Of a stretch of DNA of 64,000 nt, positions 17,296-25,446 are shown one piece after another. Origin of the DNA: Siminovitchia sediminis (GTDB lineage: Bacteria > Bacillota > Bacilli > Bacillales > Bacillaceae_C); assembly GCF_042680885.1 (NCBI RefSeq), contig NZ_JBHUEO010000026.1, positions 62,001-126,000 of the forward strand. The letters are read 5' to 3'. Under the pieces are notes generated by a model. That model was given only the letters and a program-made list of their open reading frames with translations, was not told the DNA's origin and did not search any database. The position numbers and the translations under genes were made by a program. Every line of letters starts with the position of its first letter. Position 1 is the first letter of the stretch.

Positions 17296-19091
17296 GGCTT
17301 TGGCGCAGCGTTGTTGGAAAGCTCTGGGGTACCATTCTGCTGCTGGTTTCCTTCGTATTAATTATCCTGACCATCTTACTGATTCAGTTTTTTGAAAATT
17401 ATCATGTGGATCAAATTGAAAAGAGCCTGACAGATACGGGACAGAAAATATCGGGGATTATCCAAGCGCATCGCCACGACGGGCTGGGTGAGGAAATTGT
17501 CTTTGAAATGGTCGATGACCCTGTTGGGGTGGCCATTGCTTATAATCAAAATGAGTTCCGATATTCACCGAATATAAGCGGGTCTAATATCATTCCGGAC
17601 TATGTTTTTTTAAATGATGAGGATCTAAGAAAAGTTTTTACGGAAAAGACTGTGGTTATGAAGGAGCTGTCCCTTACAAACCATTACGGCACAGACAACA
17701 GGTATCAAAACTTTATTGTGTCCGGGGTGCCGCTCAGATTAGGTGAGGATAAGACAGGGGCGATTTTTACTTTTCAGTCTCTGGGGGCTTTGAAAGAAAC
17801 ATCGAAACAGACAGCTAATCTAATCTTATTGGCTGCAGGCATTGCTATTATTCTGACCACGATATTTGCATTCTTTTTGTCAACTCGAATTACCGAGCCG
17901 CTTAGAAAGATGAAAGAAGCCGCATTTGAATTGTCAAAAGGAAACTTTGATACAAGGGTCCCTTTTCTCAGCCATGATGAAATCGGTGAATTAGCAATTG
18001 CCTTCAACCAAATGGGAAAACGTTTGAAGTTTAACATGAATGTCCTGCGTCAGGAAAAGGAACAGCTGACCAATATTTTAAGCAGTATGGCAGATGGAGT
18101 CATGACTTTCAGCCGTGATGGCACGATTCTAATAACCAATCCTCCTGCCGAGAAATTTTTACAGCAATGGCCTGTGGACACCCAGAAAGCTCATAGCCCG
18201 GTCCCTCCTGAAATGGCCGATCTCTTACAGCAGGCGGTAGCAGACGAAAAAGAGCATACGGGAGAATTGGCGGTGAAGGGCCGGTATTATGTGGTTATCG
18301 TTAGCCCGCTTTACACGCATGATCAAAAGAACGTTCGCGGCGCGGTTGCTGTAATCAGGGATATGACGGAAGAGAGGCGCCTAGACAAGCTGAGAATTGA
18401 TTTTGTTGCGAATGTTTCCCATGAACTTCGGACTCCGATAGCCATGCTTCAGGGGTATAGTGAAGCCATTATTGATGATATCGCCGGTTCTGAAGAAGAG
18501 AGACAGGAAATTATTAAGATCATCTATGATGAATCTTTGCGGATTGGGCGCCTTGTGAATGAGCTTCTGGATATGGCACGAATGGAAGCCGGCCATATCA
18601 CATTAAATTTCCAAGACGTGGATGCCGGGGAATTTGTTCGGCGAATAACATCAAAATTTCAAGCCCTGGCCCGCGATAACAAGGTGGAACTTGCCAGCCA
18701 TATAGAGCAGGAAGGAATCATGATTTCTATAGACCCGGATAGAATTGAACAAGTGCTCACCAATTTAATTGATAATGCGATGAGGTATACTCATGAACAT
18801 GGGCATATATATGTAAAACTTGCGCGGGTGAAAAACGGCATCACCATTTCGGTAGAGGATGACGGGACAGGTATTCCTGAAGAAGATCTGCCATTTATCT
18901 TTGAACGCTTTTACAAAGCGGATAAAGCCAGAACAAGAGGAAGAGCCGGTACAGGACTTGGACTGGCTATTGCCAAAAATATTGCCGAGGCACACCATGG
19001 CCAGTTATCCGTTTCGAGCAGATTGAGAGCAGGGACAACGTTTACACTATTTTTGCCTTACAAAAAATTGAATCAATCTGTTGAAGTTTGA
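17292..19091 (+). CDS. resE: Sensor histidine kinase ResE
   Basis: 599 residues. Order: membrane helix near residues 10-33, an extracytoplasmic sensor of about 140 residues, a second helix near 175-198, HAMP (from ITEPLRKMKEAAFEL), a PAS-like domain (about 265-360), the dimerisation helix with phospho-acceptor His377 in NVSHELRTPIAML, and the ATPase with N-box TNLIDNAMRYT, G1 DDGTGIP and G2 GTGLGLAIAK. Partner of ResD in redox control. It ends before a strong terminator. Confidence 0.96.
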   Translation: MRLWRSVVGKLWGTILLLVSFVLIILTILLIQFFENYHVDQIEKSLTDTGQKISGIIQAHRHDGLGEEIVFEMVDDPVGVAIAYNQNEFRYSPNISGSNIIPDYVFLNDEDLRKVFTEKTVVMKELSLTNHYGTDNRYQNFIVSGVPLRLGEDKTGAIFTFQSLGALKETSKQTANLILLAAGIAIILTTIFAFFLSTRITEPLRKMKEAAFELSKGNFDTRVPFLSHDEIGELAIAFNQMGKRLKFNMNVLRQEKEQLTNILSSMADGVMTFSRDGTILITNPPAEKFLQQWPVDTQKAHSPVPPEMADLLQQAVADEKEHTGELAVKGRYYVVIVSPLYTHDQKNVRGAVAVIRDMTEERRLDKLRIDFVANVSHELRTPIAMLQGYSEAIIDDIAGSEEERQEIIKIIYDESLRIGRLVNELLDMARMEAGHITLNFQDVDAGEFVRRITSKFQALARDNKVELASHIEQEGIMISIDPDRIEQVLTNLIDNAMRYTHEHGHIYVKLARVKNGITISVEDDGTGIPEEDLPFIFERFYKADKARTRGRAGTGLGLAIAKNIAEAHHGQLSVSSRLRAGTTFTLFLPYKKLNQSVEV

Positions 19092-19130
19092 CGCTTAATC
19101 TTGTTTCACGCGTAACACTTGATTTGATTG

Positions 19131-19164
19131 AGCCGCACTTTCTATTGTAAAGTGCGGCTTTTTT
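19131..19164 (+). terminator. Terminator after resE
   Basis: AGCCGCACTTT (19131-19141) pairs with AAAGTGCGGCT followed by TTTTTT. Confidence 0.9.
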
Positions 19165-19232
19165 GCATAAAGGGAGACTATTTTGCAAACAAATACAACC
19201 GTAGCAAAAATGTATGATCAGGGGGATTATGG

Positions 19233-19943
19233 ATGAACAGGTGGATCATGGCCGGACTATTGGTCAGTATCATATGGTTTTATGTGGAAGAGATATCTAT
19301 TGCCGCAGGGCTCGAAGATCGTATACAGACGGCAACAGGAAGCTGGGTAGTTCCCGCGGATGGAGTGGTCAGTGACGTCTTTTCTTCCAGAGGCGGTACG
19401 CACAAGGGCATGGATATTGCAGGGGCTTTACATTCACCCGTATATGCGGTTGAAGAAGGAAAGGTCATTAAGTCGTATTATTCCGATACATACGGTCATG
19501 TCGTATTTCTGAAACATTCCTATGGATTCGTGACGGTTTATGCCCATTTGCAGAAAAGGGACGTTTTACAGGGGGCAACCGTAAAAAAGGGCGAAGTGAT
19601 TGGAAGCATGGGGAGCACCGGGAACTCTACCGGCAGCCACCTTCATTTTGAAGTCCATTTTGGTGACTGGACTGTAACAAAGGAAAATGCGGTAGATCCG
19701 TTTGCGATATTCGGCAATGCTTTGATCGGAGAGCAAGTATATGCATTACAGCCTTCCTTGAATCAAACAGCCGAGGCAGTTGCATCTCCCCGGCAGCTTG
19801 ATAAATATATAGTACAAAAAGGTGACACGGTATGGAGTATTTCAAGAAAGCATGGTACGACCGTTGAAAAGCTGGCTGAACTAAACGGCCTGAATGAAGA
19901 TAACATAATTGTGGTCAACCAAACACTAATATTAAAAGAATAA
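19233..19943 (+). CDS. M23-family peptidase with C-terminal LysM domain
   Basis: 236 residues. An N-terminal signal or anchor helix (about residues 4-20) precedes a LytM/M23 zinc peptidase domain with THKGMDIAG (His and Asp ligands) and the HLHFEVH motif; the catalytic histidine lies in VYAHLQK. A LysM repeat for peptidoglycan binding ends the protein (YIVQKGDTVWSISRKHGTTVEKLAELNGL). All catalytic residues seem intact, so an active endopeptidase acting on cell wall or cortex is likely, though many relatives act in sporulation or division. It follows the resE terminator and precedes the FMN riboswitch. I recall no counterpart here in B. subtilis. Confidence 0.88.
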   Translation: MNRWIMAGLLVSIIWFYVEEISIAAGLEDRIQTATGSWVVPADGVVSDVFSSRGGTHKGMDIAGALHSPVYAVEEGKVIKSYYSDTYGHVVFLKHSYGFVTVYAHLQKRDVLQGATVKKGEVIGSMGSTGNSTGSHLHFEVHFGDWTVTKENAVDPFAIFGNALIGEQVYALQPSLNQTAEAVASPRQLDKYIVQKGDTVWSISRKHGTTVEKLAELNGLNEDNIIVVNQTLILKE

Positions 19944-19954
19944 TGACAAATAAC

Positions 19955-19983
19955 TTCACATATTGAAAAGTATATTGTATAAT
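19955..19983 (+). promoter_or_regulatory. SigA promoter of the ribU riboswitch
   Basis: TTCACA (19955-19960) and TATAAT (19978-19983) with a 17-base spacer, starting transcription a few bases before the aptamer. Confidence 0.7.
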
Positions 19984-20005
19984 GGGGTCAAATAACATAA
20001 TGATT

Positions 20006-20133
20006 CATCTTCGGGGCGTGGTGAAATTCCCGACCGGCGGTAATGAGGCGAGAGCCTCTAAGCCCGCGAGCCTGAAAAGGCAGGATTTGGTGAGATTCCA
20101 AAGCCGACAGTATAGTCTGGATGGGAGAAGATG
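20006..20133 (+). promoter_or_regulatory. FMN riboswitch (RFN element)
   Basis: The full conserved core is present: P1 arms CATCTTC (20006-20012) and GAAGATG (20127-20133), then GGTGAAATTCCCGACCGGCG, GCCCGCGAGC, GGATTTGGTGAGATTCC, AAAGCCGACAGT and AGTCTGGATG. FMN binding would favour the downstream terminator and lower ribU expression. It is the only riboflavin-linked control element in the window. Confidence 0.97.
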
Positions 20134-20194
20134 AAGGTAGCCTGCATACATTCAAAATGTAAGAATACGAATGTTTATTTGACGACGCCTAAAT

Positions 20195-20233
20195 TCTCCC
20201 TCAAAATGAAACTTTGAGGGAGTTTTTATTTTT
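20195..20233 (+). terminator. Riboswitch expression-platform terminator
   Basis: CTCCCTCAAA (20196-20205) pairs with TTTGAGGGAG (20213-20222), followed by TTTTTATTTTT. It lies 62 bases after the aptamer and 62 bases before ribU. Confidence 0.92.
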
Positions 20234-20295
20234 CGGGCAAACATGTATGGCTTACCTTTCTTCGACATGAGATGAATCTCAAAGGAGAGAGGATT

Positions 20296-20871
20296 TTGAA
20301 AAAGTATAATACGAAGACGTTTGTTGCAATTGGAATGCTGAGCAGTTTATCATTTGTCCTAATGTTAATCAAGTTTCCGATCCCGCCGTTCCCAGCCTAT
20401 TTGACAGTTGATTTCAGTGATATCCCGGCATTAATCGCTGCTCTTATGTTCGGACCGCTTGCAGCTATTATTGTGGAATTAATTAAGAATATTATTGATT
20501 ATATGATGGTGGGAAGCGAAGCGGGAATTCCAATCGGAAATTTGGCAAATTTCATGGCAGGAATCGCATTTGTTTTGCCGGCATACTATGTTTTTAAAAA
20601 GTTGAGAATCAAGTGGGGTTTGGCCGTTTCGCTGATCTTTGGAACAATATTTATGGCGGTCCTCATGAGCGTTCTAAACTATATAGCCATTCTTCCGGCA
20701 TATATTCTATTGCTTGGATGGGATCCAATGACCACATCCGAGCTGCGCCAGCTCGTTGTAGCAGCCATACTTCCGTTTAATCTCGTAAAGGGATTGCTGG
20801 TTACGGTGATCTTTTTACTGATATATAGCCGTATGAGACACTGGATGAATAAGCAGACGGTTAATGTATAA
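20296..20871 (+). CDS. ribU: Riboflavin transporter RibU (ECF S component)
   Basis: 191 residues with about six membrane helices, the substrate-binding subunit of an energy-coupling-factor transporter. Motifs typical of RibU are visible: MLSSLSFVLMLIKFPIP, VDFSDIPALIAALMFGPLAA, GIPIGNLANFMAGI and ILPFNLVKG. The TTG at 20296 is preferred because AAAGGAG lies 8 bases upstream; the in-frame ATG at 20272 has no ribosome site. The riboswitch and terminator upstream link expression to low flavin. Confidence 0.93.
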   Translation: MKKYNTKTFVAIGMLSSLSFVLMLIKFPIPPFPAYLTVDFSDIPALIAALMFGPLAAIIVELIKNIIDYMMVGSEAGIPIGNLANFMAGIAFVLPAYYVFKKLRIKWGLAVSLIFGTIFMAVLMSVLNYIAILPAYILLLGWDPMTTSELRQLVVAAILPFNLVKGLLVTVIFLLIYSRMRHWMNKQTVNV

Positions 20872-20886
20872 CACACTCTCTTTAAG

Positions 20887-20924
20887 ATCAGGCGCAGGAA
20901 TGGGGATTCCTCGCCTGATTTTTT
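20887..20924 (+). terminator. Terminator after ribU
   Basis: ATCAGGCG pairs with CGCCTGAT around an inner AGGAAT/ATTCCT stem, then TTTTTT. Confidence 0.9.
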
Positions 20925-21070
20925 ACTGAGAACACCAACAGGAGTGCAGCTTCAAACAGCCGAGTTTCATCTTATCCGGAAATTTCGTTTAACCCGTCCA
21001 GTGTAGTGGGTAGCCATTTCCGGACCATGAGCTGATGCTACCATTTTAAACTGAGCTGTAGTTTTTCCTG

Positions 21071-21104
21071 AAAAATAAAAAGGGAGAGCAGCAGGCACTC
21101 TCCG
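21071..21104 (-). terminator. Terminator of fer
   Basis: On the reverse strand GGAGAG (21103-21098) pairs with CTCTCC (21088-21083) and is followed by CTTTTTATTTTT. Confidence 0.8.
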
Positions 21105-21116
21105 AAATACTTTGGT

Positions 21117-21365
21117 TTATTCAAATTTTAAAGGATCGCCGTCAAATGGCTCATCGGCAATTTTTATAGATTCAGTTGGACATCCTTCAAAGGCGTCCAA
21201 CATATCATCTTCTAGAATAGCTGGGACCTCTGCAATCCCTTTATTGTCATCCAGGACAACATACGACAACCCTTCATCATCATAATCATATATGTCAGGA
21301 GCTGCTGCTCCGCAAGCACCACAGGCAATGCATGTATCCTGATCCACAATTGTAAATTTGGCCAT
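21117..21365 (-). CDS. fer: Ferredoxin Fer ([4Fe-4S])
   Basis: 82 residues, same length as B. subtilis Fer. The cluster ligands are Cys12, Cys15 and Cys18 in CIACGACGAAAPD and Cys62 in FEGCP. An acidic small electron carrier of the Bacillus type. The start is ATG 21365 with AGGAGGT upstream on this strand; a longer in-frame start adds residues across that ribosome site and is rejected. The B. subtilis neighbours ypbB and recQ are not found next to it. Confidence 0.96.
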   Translation of the reverse strand: MAKFTIVDQDTCIACGACGAAAPDIYDYDDEGLSYVVLDDNKGIAEVPAILEDDMLDAFEGCPTESIKIADEPFDGDPLKFE

Positions 21366-21389
21366 GTGTCTACCTCCTATACATTCCAA

Positions 21390-21705
21390 CTATCTCAACG
21401 CTGTTCAAAATAGCGATCGGCAAAAAGTTGTTATCTAACCATATCTTAATCCTCCCTACACAACATTTCAACTTAAATCAGCTTTCAATATTCATGTCGA
21501 ACTATTTTATCTAACAGAACATTATAGAGAACATAGTCGAAAAATTCATTTCGTGATAAAATTAAATTAGCTCGTTAACAGGTGATTTTCCGTCCGGCTT
21601 TCTGTCTAACACAGTCTTCTGGACGCAAAAGCCCATAGTCCTAAACTGCCGAAAATATACATACATAGAATGAACATGAGCGGTTATGAAAAGTGGTGCA
21701 AGATC
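21390..21705. promoter_or_regulatory. Divergent control region between fer and ypbD
   Basis: About 316 bases without a gene. On the reverse strand a perfect TATAAT (21526-21521) could serve fer. On the forward strand TGATAAAAT, an extended -10, lies near 21554. TGTCGAA (21495-21501) is a perfect Spo0A-box core and AGTCGAAAAA (21535-21544) a near match, so Spo0A may bind here. No -35 is convincing for either direction. Confidence 0.4.
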
Positions 21706-22281
21706 ATGCATAAAAGACAGGCTGAGCTCATTCAACAACTGACACCCAGACAATTGACATGGAATCTTTATCTTACACAGTTCATATTACTCCTGATTTC
21801 TCTGATTCTGGGACTGTTTCTTTTGGGCCAACCGTCGGATATTATGAATAGGTTTCAAGTATCCCTTCAGTGGATTTTTTGGGGAGTTATCAATGGGATG
21901 GCAGTTGTCCTCATTGATATCTTGCTGATAAAGGTATTACCGGAGAAATACTACGATGACGGCGGCATCAATCATAAAATATTTAAGACAATGCCAACAT
22001 GGCACATACCCATTGTTTCCTTCGTTGTGGCTTTTTCCGAGGAACTTTTGTTTCGGGGGTTGCTCCAGACTGCATTTGGGCTTATAGCAGCAAGCCTCAT
22101 ATTTGCCGTTATACATGTACGTTACTGGTCACATTGGTATTTGGCTTTGAATGTACTTTTATTGAGTGTTTGGATAGGGATTGTTTATGAATTTGCCGAT
22201 CAACAGCTTTGGCCGGTTATCGCCATGCATTTTACAATTGATTTTTTGTTGGGAATGTATATTAAATTTGGTTCTTCCTGA
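21706..22281 (+). CDS. ypbD: CAAX-protease (CPBP) family membrane protein YpbD
   Basis: 191 residues with about five membrane helices. The CPBP catalytic motifs are EELLFRG (paired Glu and Arg), a following FAVIHVRYW (His), and HFTIDF (His). Such proteins are intramembrane endopeptidases of uncertain substrate. The ATG at 21706 is chosen because MHKRQAELIQQLT matches the start of relatives and gives the usual length (B. subtilis YpbD about 189); earlier ATGs at 21670 and 21676 lack ribosome sites. ypbE follows 31 bases downstream. Confidence 0.85.
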   Translation: MHKRQAELIQQLTPRQLTWNLYLTQFILLLISLILGLFLLGQPSDIMNRFQVSLQWIFWGVINGMAVVLIDILLIKVLPEKYYDDGGINHKIFKTMPTWHIPIVSFVVAFSEELLFRGLLQTAFGLIAASLIFAVIHVRYWSHWYLALNVLLLSVWIGIVYEFADQQLWPVIAMHFTIDFLLGMYIKFGSS

Positions 22282-22312
22282 GAGGGGATTCTTTATAAGG
22301 GGGTAACATGAG

Positions 22313-22933
22313 ATGAATCAAAGCAGGCATAATGGACAACTACCCGAAAAGAAGGATAGCTACCTTCCATCGAGGGCAGAATACCATGGTAAAAAAAGAA
22401 AAAAAGCTCAAACAAACAAACGGAGATCTAAGGTGTCTGTACCACTTGTTCTTTTGCTTGTTTTGTTAATGCTTCCGATCGGCATTTTATCTATTATCGA
22501 CGGGGGAGATCGTTCAAAGGCCAATCTTGTTAAAAGTTCCGGTGAGGAAGTATCTTTTGAAACGGTTGATTCTATAGAAGATCATGAATCGGAACCTGTC
22601 GTTGCGGAACAAGAAGAAGAGAAACCGGCTGCTGATAAGAAAGCTGAAGAAAAAGAAAAGGAAGAAAAAGAGGAGCCAAAATCTGATGAGCCGCAGCCAA
22701 CTCCAGCAGAAAAACAAAAAGCGGATCATCAGGGAAAGAAAGAAAGCGGCCAATCAGATGATCAAGAAGCGGGAAATGTCGTCTATCATACTGTTCAGCC
22801 GGGAGAAAACCTTTTTCGTATTGCCCTGAAATATTATCAAACCCAGGACGGAGTTGAAAAGATCAGGCAGGCAAATGGTTTGGCGGGCAACGAGATTAGT
22901 GTAGGCCAAACTTTAAAAATTCCCCAGCCTTAA
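22313..22933 (+). CDS. ypbE: LysM-domain membrane protein YpbE
   Basis: 206 residues. A basic cytosolic N-terminus (KKRKKAQTNKRRSK), one membrane helix near residues 43-63, a long Glu/Lys-rich linker (about residues 75-150) and a C-terminal LysM domain (YHTVQPGENLFRIALKYY). It is anchored in the membrane and probably binds peptidoglycan outside. The ATG is 9 bases after AAGGGGG. Function unknown. It forms a pair with ypbD and is closed by a terminator. Confidence 0.9.
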   Translation: MNQSRHNGQLPEKKDSYLPSRAEYHGKKRKKAQTNKRRSKVSVPLVLLLVLLMLPIGILSIIDGGDRSKANLVKSSGEEVSFETVDSIEDHESEPVVAEQEEEKPAADKKAEEKEKEEKEEPKSDEPQPTPAEKQKADHQGKKESGQSDDQEAGNVVYHTVQPGENLFRIALKYYQTQDGVEKIRQANGLAGNEISVGQTLKIPQP

Positions 22934-22950
22934 ATTGTCACATACGAAGA

Positions 22951-22993
22951 AACAACCCCTCATACGATTAGGTAAGAGGGGTTGTTTTTTGGG
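22951..22993 (+). terminator. Terminator after ypbE
   Basis: AACAACCCCTC (22951-22961) pairs with GAGGGGTTGTT (22976-22986), followed by TTTT. It lies just upstream of the ypbF ribosome site. Confidence 0.88.
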
Positions 22994-23003
22994 GGGATTA
23001 AAT

Positions 23004-23459
23004 GTGGATAAAATGATGGCCGTTTTGGAAGAGCAGGTAGACGAAGCGATGAAAACCATGATCTGTCATTTAATTGATAAAAAGTTAAAATATGATCATT
23101 ATAAAAGCACACATTTTTTTCTCTTGTCTATCTTTATTTTATATACAGTGACGATGTTGTTTTTATGTTATACATTGGTAATAATCCCGAATAACTTTTC
23201 CATGATCAATAGTTTAACCCAGTTGCTCGGCTCCAGGTATTTGATTTTTTTATTTCTGGCAGGAGTTTTCTTGTTTGGTGTCCTAAAGTATTACTTTGAT
23301 AAAAAAGAAAAAGCAGAAGCAGAATTTCATGATTTAAGGTGTGAATTAATTGAAAAAAGCCAGGAAATGTGGAGAAAGGAACAATGGGGGAACAGGCATA
23401 AAGTATTTGACCAATTAAAGCAGAAGTATGATATTAATATGTACTATGAAAGTAAATGA
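23004..23459 (+). CDS. ypbF: DUF2663 membrane protein YpbF
   Basis: 151 residues. An N-terminal helical stretch, two membrane helices (about residues 42-66 and 78-100) and a charged C-terminal coil (KKEKAEAEFHDLRCELIEKS). This matches YpbF (B. subtilis 147). The GTG at 23004 lies 6 bases after GGGGGGA and downstream of the ypbE terminator; the reading frame extends further upstream, but through the hairpin and without a ribosome site. Function unknown. Confidence 0.82.
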   Translation: MDKMMAVLEEQVDEAMKTMICHLIDKKLKYDHYKSTHFFLLSIFILYTVTMLFLCYTLVIIPNNFSMINSLTQLLGSRYLIFLFLAGVFLFGVLKYYFDKKEKAEAEFHDLRCELIEKSQEMWRKEQWGNRHKVFDQLKQKYDINMYYESK

Positions 23460-23824
23460 ATGGCAATAGCTGCTTTCGTAAGATAATAGCGGGAATGAAC
23501 TTTATAGAGCTCTTGTCCACCTTTAGTATGGGATATTCATTGGCCGGGTGATATAGCCCCCAGGGTCAAACACACGCGGATGGATCTTGGGTTTTGTTAT
23601 TGCATCCGTTTGATCGCTGACTCCATCTGTGTTTTGAAAAAAGCCGGGGCCGAATATTCAAGGGCAGCAACGGAATCACATGTCTCGGACCTAAATAAGA
23701 AATTCCGGGTGAATGCCATGCCTCGTGCATATGATATAGTCTGTTTTTGCCAATCTATAACGAGGGTTCCTAACAATTCATAAAGAATGAAGCTTATTAA
23801 ATTTGCTTAAAACAGGGTGATAGC
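23460..23824. other. Gene-poor stretch between ypbF and ypbG
   Basis: 365 bases. A 67-codon ORF (23580-23783) has no ribosome site, a poor composition (many Cys and Arg) and no recognisable family. No terminator, repeat or RNA motif was recognised. It may hold a degraded gene or the ypbG promoter. Confidence 0.45.
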
Positions 23825-24607
23825 ATGGTAAGTGCCGGAATCAGTATTGTAATCTTAGCCTCAGTAATCGGAATCCTAAGTTTATTCATAACCATGGTGC
23901 GTTCAGCCTTTGCAAATACCGTTCGCACGGATAGCTTATCATTTAAGCAATATCCCGAAGGCCTGGATGAACTATCCATTTTTTTTATTTCTGATATACA
24001 TCGCAGAACGGTCCATGAAAATATCATCCGTCAAGTGAAAGGAGAAGCGGATATTGTTGTCATCGGTGGAGATCTTGCGGAACAGGGTGTTTCCTTTTCA
24101 AAGGTGCGGCAGAATGTAAAAAACCTCAGCGAAATCGCACCTGTCTATTTTATTTGGGGGAATAATGATTACGAAATTGACGCCGGCAAACTCAAGGGGT
24201 TATTCCAGGAATGCTCTGTAACGGCATTAAAAAATCATTCTGTTTATTTAAAACCGTTTCATGATCAAATTGCATTAATCGGAGTGGATTACACCGATAC
24301 AAGTAATCATTTAAAGGCAATTCTCCATTCCATTAAACGCCCAGTTTTCCGGATCGTACTAAGTCATAACCCGGCCCTTGCCGAACAATTGTCTGAAGAG
24401 GATCAGTGCCATCTTATGCTCAGCGGCCATACACATGGCGGCCAAATCAGAATCATTGGACTCAGCCCTTATGAAAAAGGAGGAATAAAAAAATACCCCG
24501 GGACCACTTTGTTTCTCAGCAATGGGTATGGAACATCACTTGTCCCGCTCAGGCTTGGCGCTCCTGCCGAGACCCATTTGATAAAAGTATGCAGGCAAAA
24601 TAACTAG
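23825..24607 (+). CDS. ypbG: Calcineurin-type metallophosphoesterase YpbG
   Basis: 260 residues (B. subtilis YpbG 259). An N-terminal membrane helix is followed by the metallophosphoesterase domain with all metal-ligand motifs: SDIHR, GGDLAE, GNNDYE, SHNPA and SGHTHGGQ. The ligands resemble those of YkuE-like membrane phosphodiesterases acting on nucleotide or lipid substrates. The substrate is unknown. A ribosome site (CAGGGTGA) precedes the ATG. Confidence 0.9.
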   Translation: MVSAGISIVILASVIGILSLFITMVRSAFANTVRTDSLSFKQYPEGLDELSIFFISDIHRRTVHENIIRQVKGEADIVVIGGDLAEQGVSFSKVRQNVKNLSEIAPVYFIWGNNDYEIDAGKLKGLFQECSVTALKNHSVYLKPFHDQIALIGVDYTDTSNHLKAILHSIKRPVFRIVLSHNPALAEQLSEEDQCHLMLSGHTHGGQIRIIGLSPYEKGGIKKYPGTTLFLSNGYGTSLVPLRLGAPAETHLIKVCRQNN

Positions 24608-24732
24608 TATGCTTATCGGGTATACTCCGTCCAAGACAGAAACGATCACTCCATGGGTTTCTTAAGCAAAAAACAGTGCTGCTTTGGAATGCCTGTAAAA
24701 AACGGGATGGAGAGATTCTTCATTGTCTGACA

Positions 24733-24761
24733 TGAACCATCCTCCGGCTTCATCATAATAT
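24733..24761 (+). promoter_or_regulatory. Candidate SigA promoter of mecB
   Basis: TGAACC (24733-24738) and TAATAT (24756-24761) with a 17-base spacer, 34 bases before the start. The hairpin GAGGA/TCCTC (24762-24780) follows. Confidence 0.35.
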
Positions 24762-24794
24762 GAGGATAACAGTATTCCTCGGGAGGCGGAGCAA

Positions 24795-25364
24795 ATGAAG
24801 CTGGAGAGAATCTCATCCAATAAGATCAAATACTCCATCACTTTTGATGAATTAACAAAAAAGGGGTTTTTGCAGGAGGAAATTTTAAAAGATTCTTTTA
24901 TTTGGGATGTTTTATTTGATGAAATGCTGGATGAAGCCAGCCGGATTTACGAATTTAATGACATCGGGGCCGTCTCCATCGAGATTTTTTCATTAACTTC
25001 AAAGGAGCTCGTTCTCATCTTAACTTTAGAAGAAGAGAATCTGTATGAGGAACATGTGCAAGATCCTGAAATCGAATTACATGAAGATATATTATATAAG
25101 TTCGAGGACTTCGAGTATATCATATGGCTGGCCAAAAGGTTTCAAACATTAAATATACCATATGGGGAAAGCTCTCTATACGCTTTGGATGACTGTTATT
25201 ATGTAAAGATTGCAACAGAAGCCGGCTTCCGCGATCCTATTGAGTGCCTTTGCAGTGAATACGGGGAATACTCTGAAGTATCCGAAGCCTATTTAAATGA
25301 ATACGGGGCACGGATTATTGATGAAGGGGTATTTCCGTTCATTTACTACCACTTTTCAAACTAA
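24795..25364 (+). CDS. mecB: MecA-family adaptor protein MecB
   Basis: 189 residues (B. subtilis YpbH/MecB 194). The N-terminal domain begins MKLERISSNKIKYSITFDELTKKGF, the target-binding part of MecA-type adaptors. A variable acidic linker (residues 80-95) leads to the C-terminal ClpC-binding domain (FEDFEYIIWLAKRF). It presents proteins to the ClpCP protease and affects competence and sporulation. The start follows GGGAGG. It ends at a terminator. gudB, next in B. subtilis, is absent. Confidence 0.92.
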   Translation: MKLERISSNKIKYSITFDELTKKGFLQEEILKDSFIWDVLFDEMLDEASRIYEFNDIGAVSIEIFSLTSKELVLILTLEEENLYEEHVQDPEIELHEDILYKFEDFEYIIWLAKRFQTLNIPYGESSLYALDDCYYVKIATEAGFRDPIECLCSEYGEYSEVSEAYLNEYGARIIDEGVFPFIYYHFSN

Positions 25365-25381
25365 TTTTTTGCGCGAATCAT

Positions 25382-25417
25382 AAAAATCTCCTATCATGAG
25401 ATATGGAGATTTTTTTA
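25382..25417 (+). terminator. Terminator after mecB
   Basis: AAAAATCTCC (25382-25391) pairs with GGAGATTTTT (25405-25414) followed by more T. Confidence 0.88.
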
Positions 25418-25446
25418 TGATGTGTCAGATAGGAGAGAGTCGGCTC

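Noticed and set aside
22935..23003. N-terminal extension of ypbF across the ypbE terminator
   Set aside because: It runs through a clear hairpin and lacks a ribosome site; GTG 23004 follows GGGGGGA.
23580..23783. 67-codon ORF in the ypbF-ypbG gap
   Set aside because: No ribosome site, unusual composition and no recognisable similarity.
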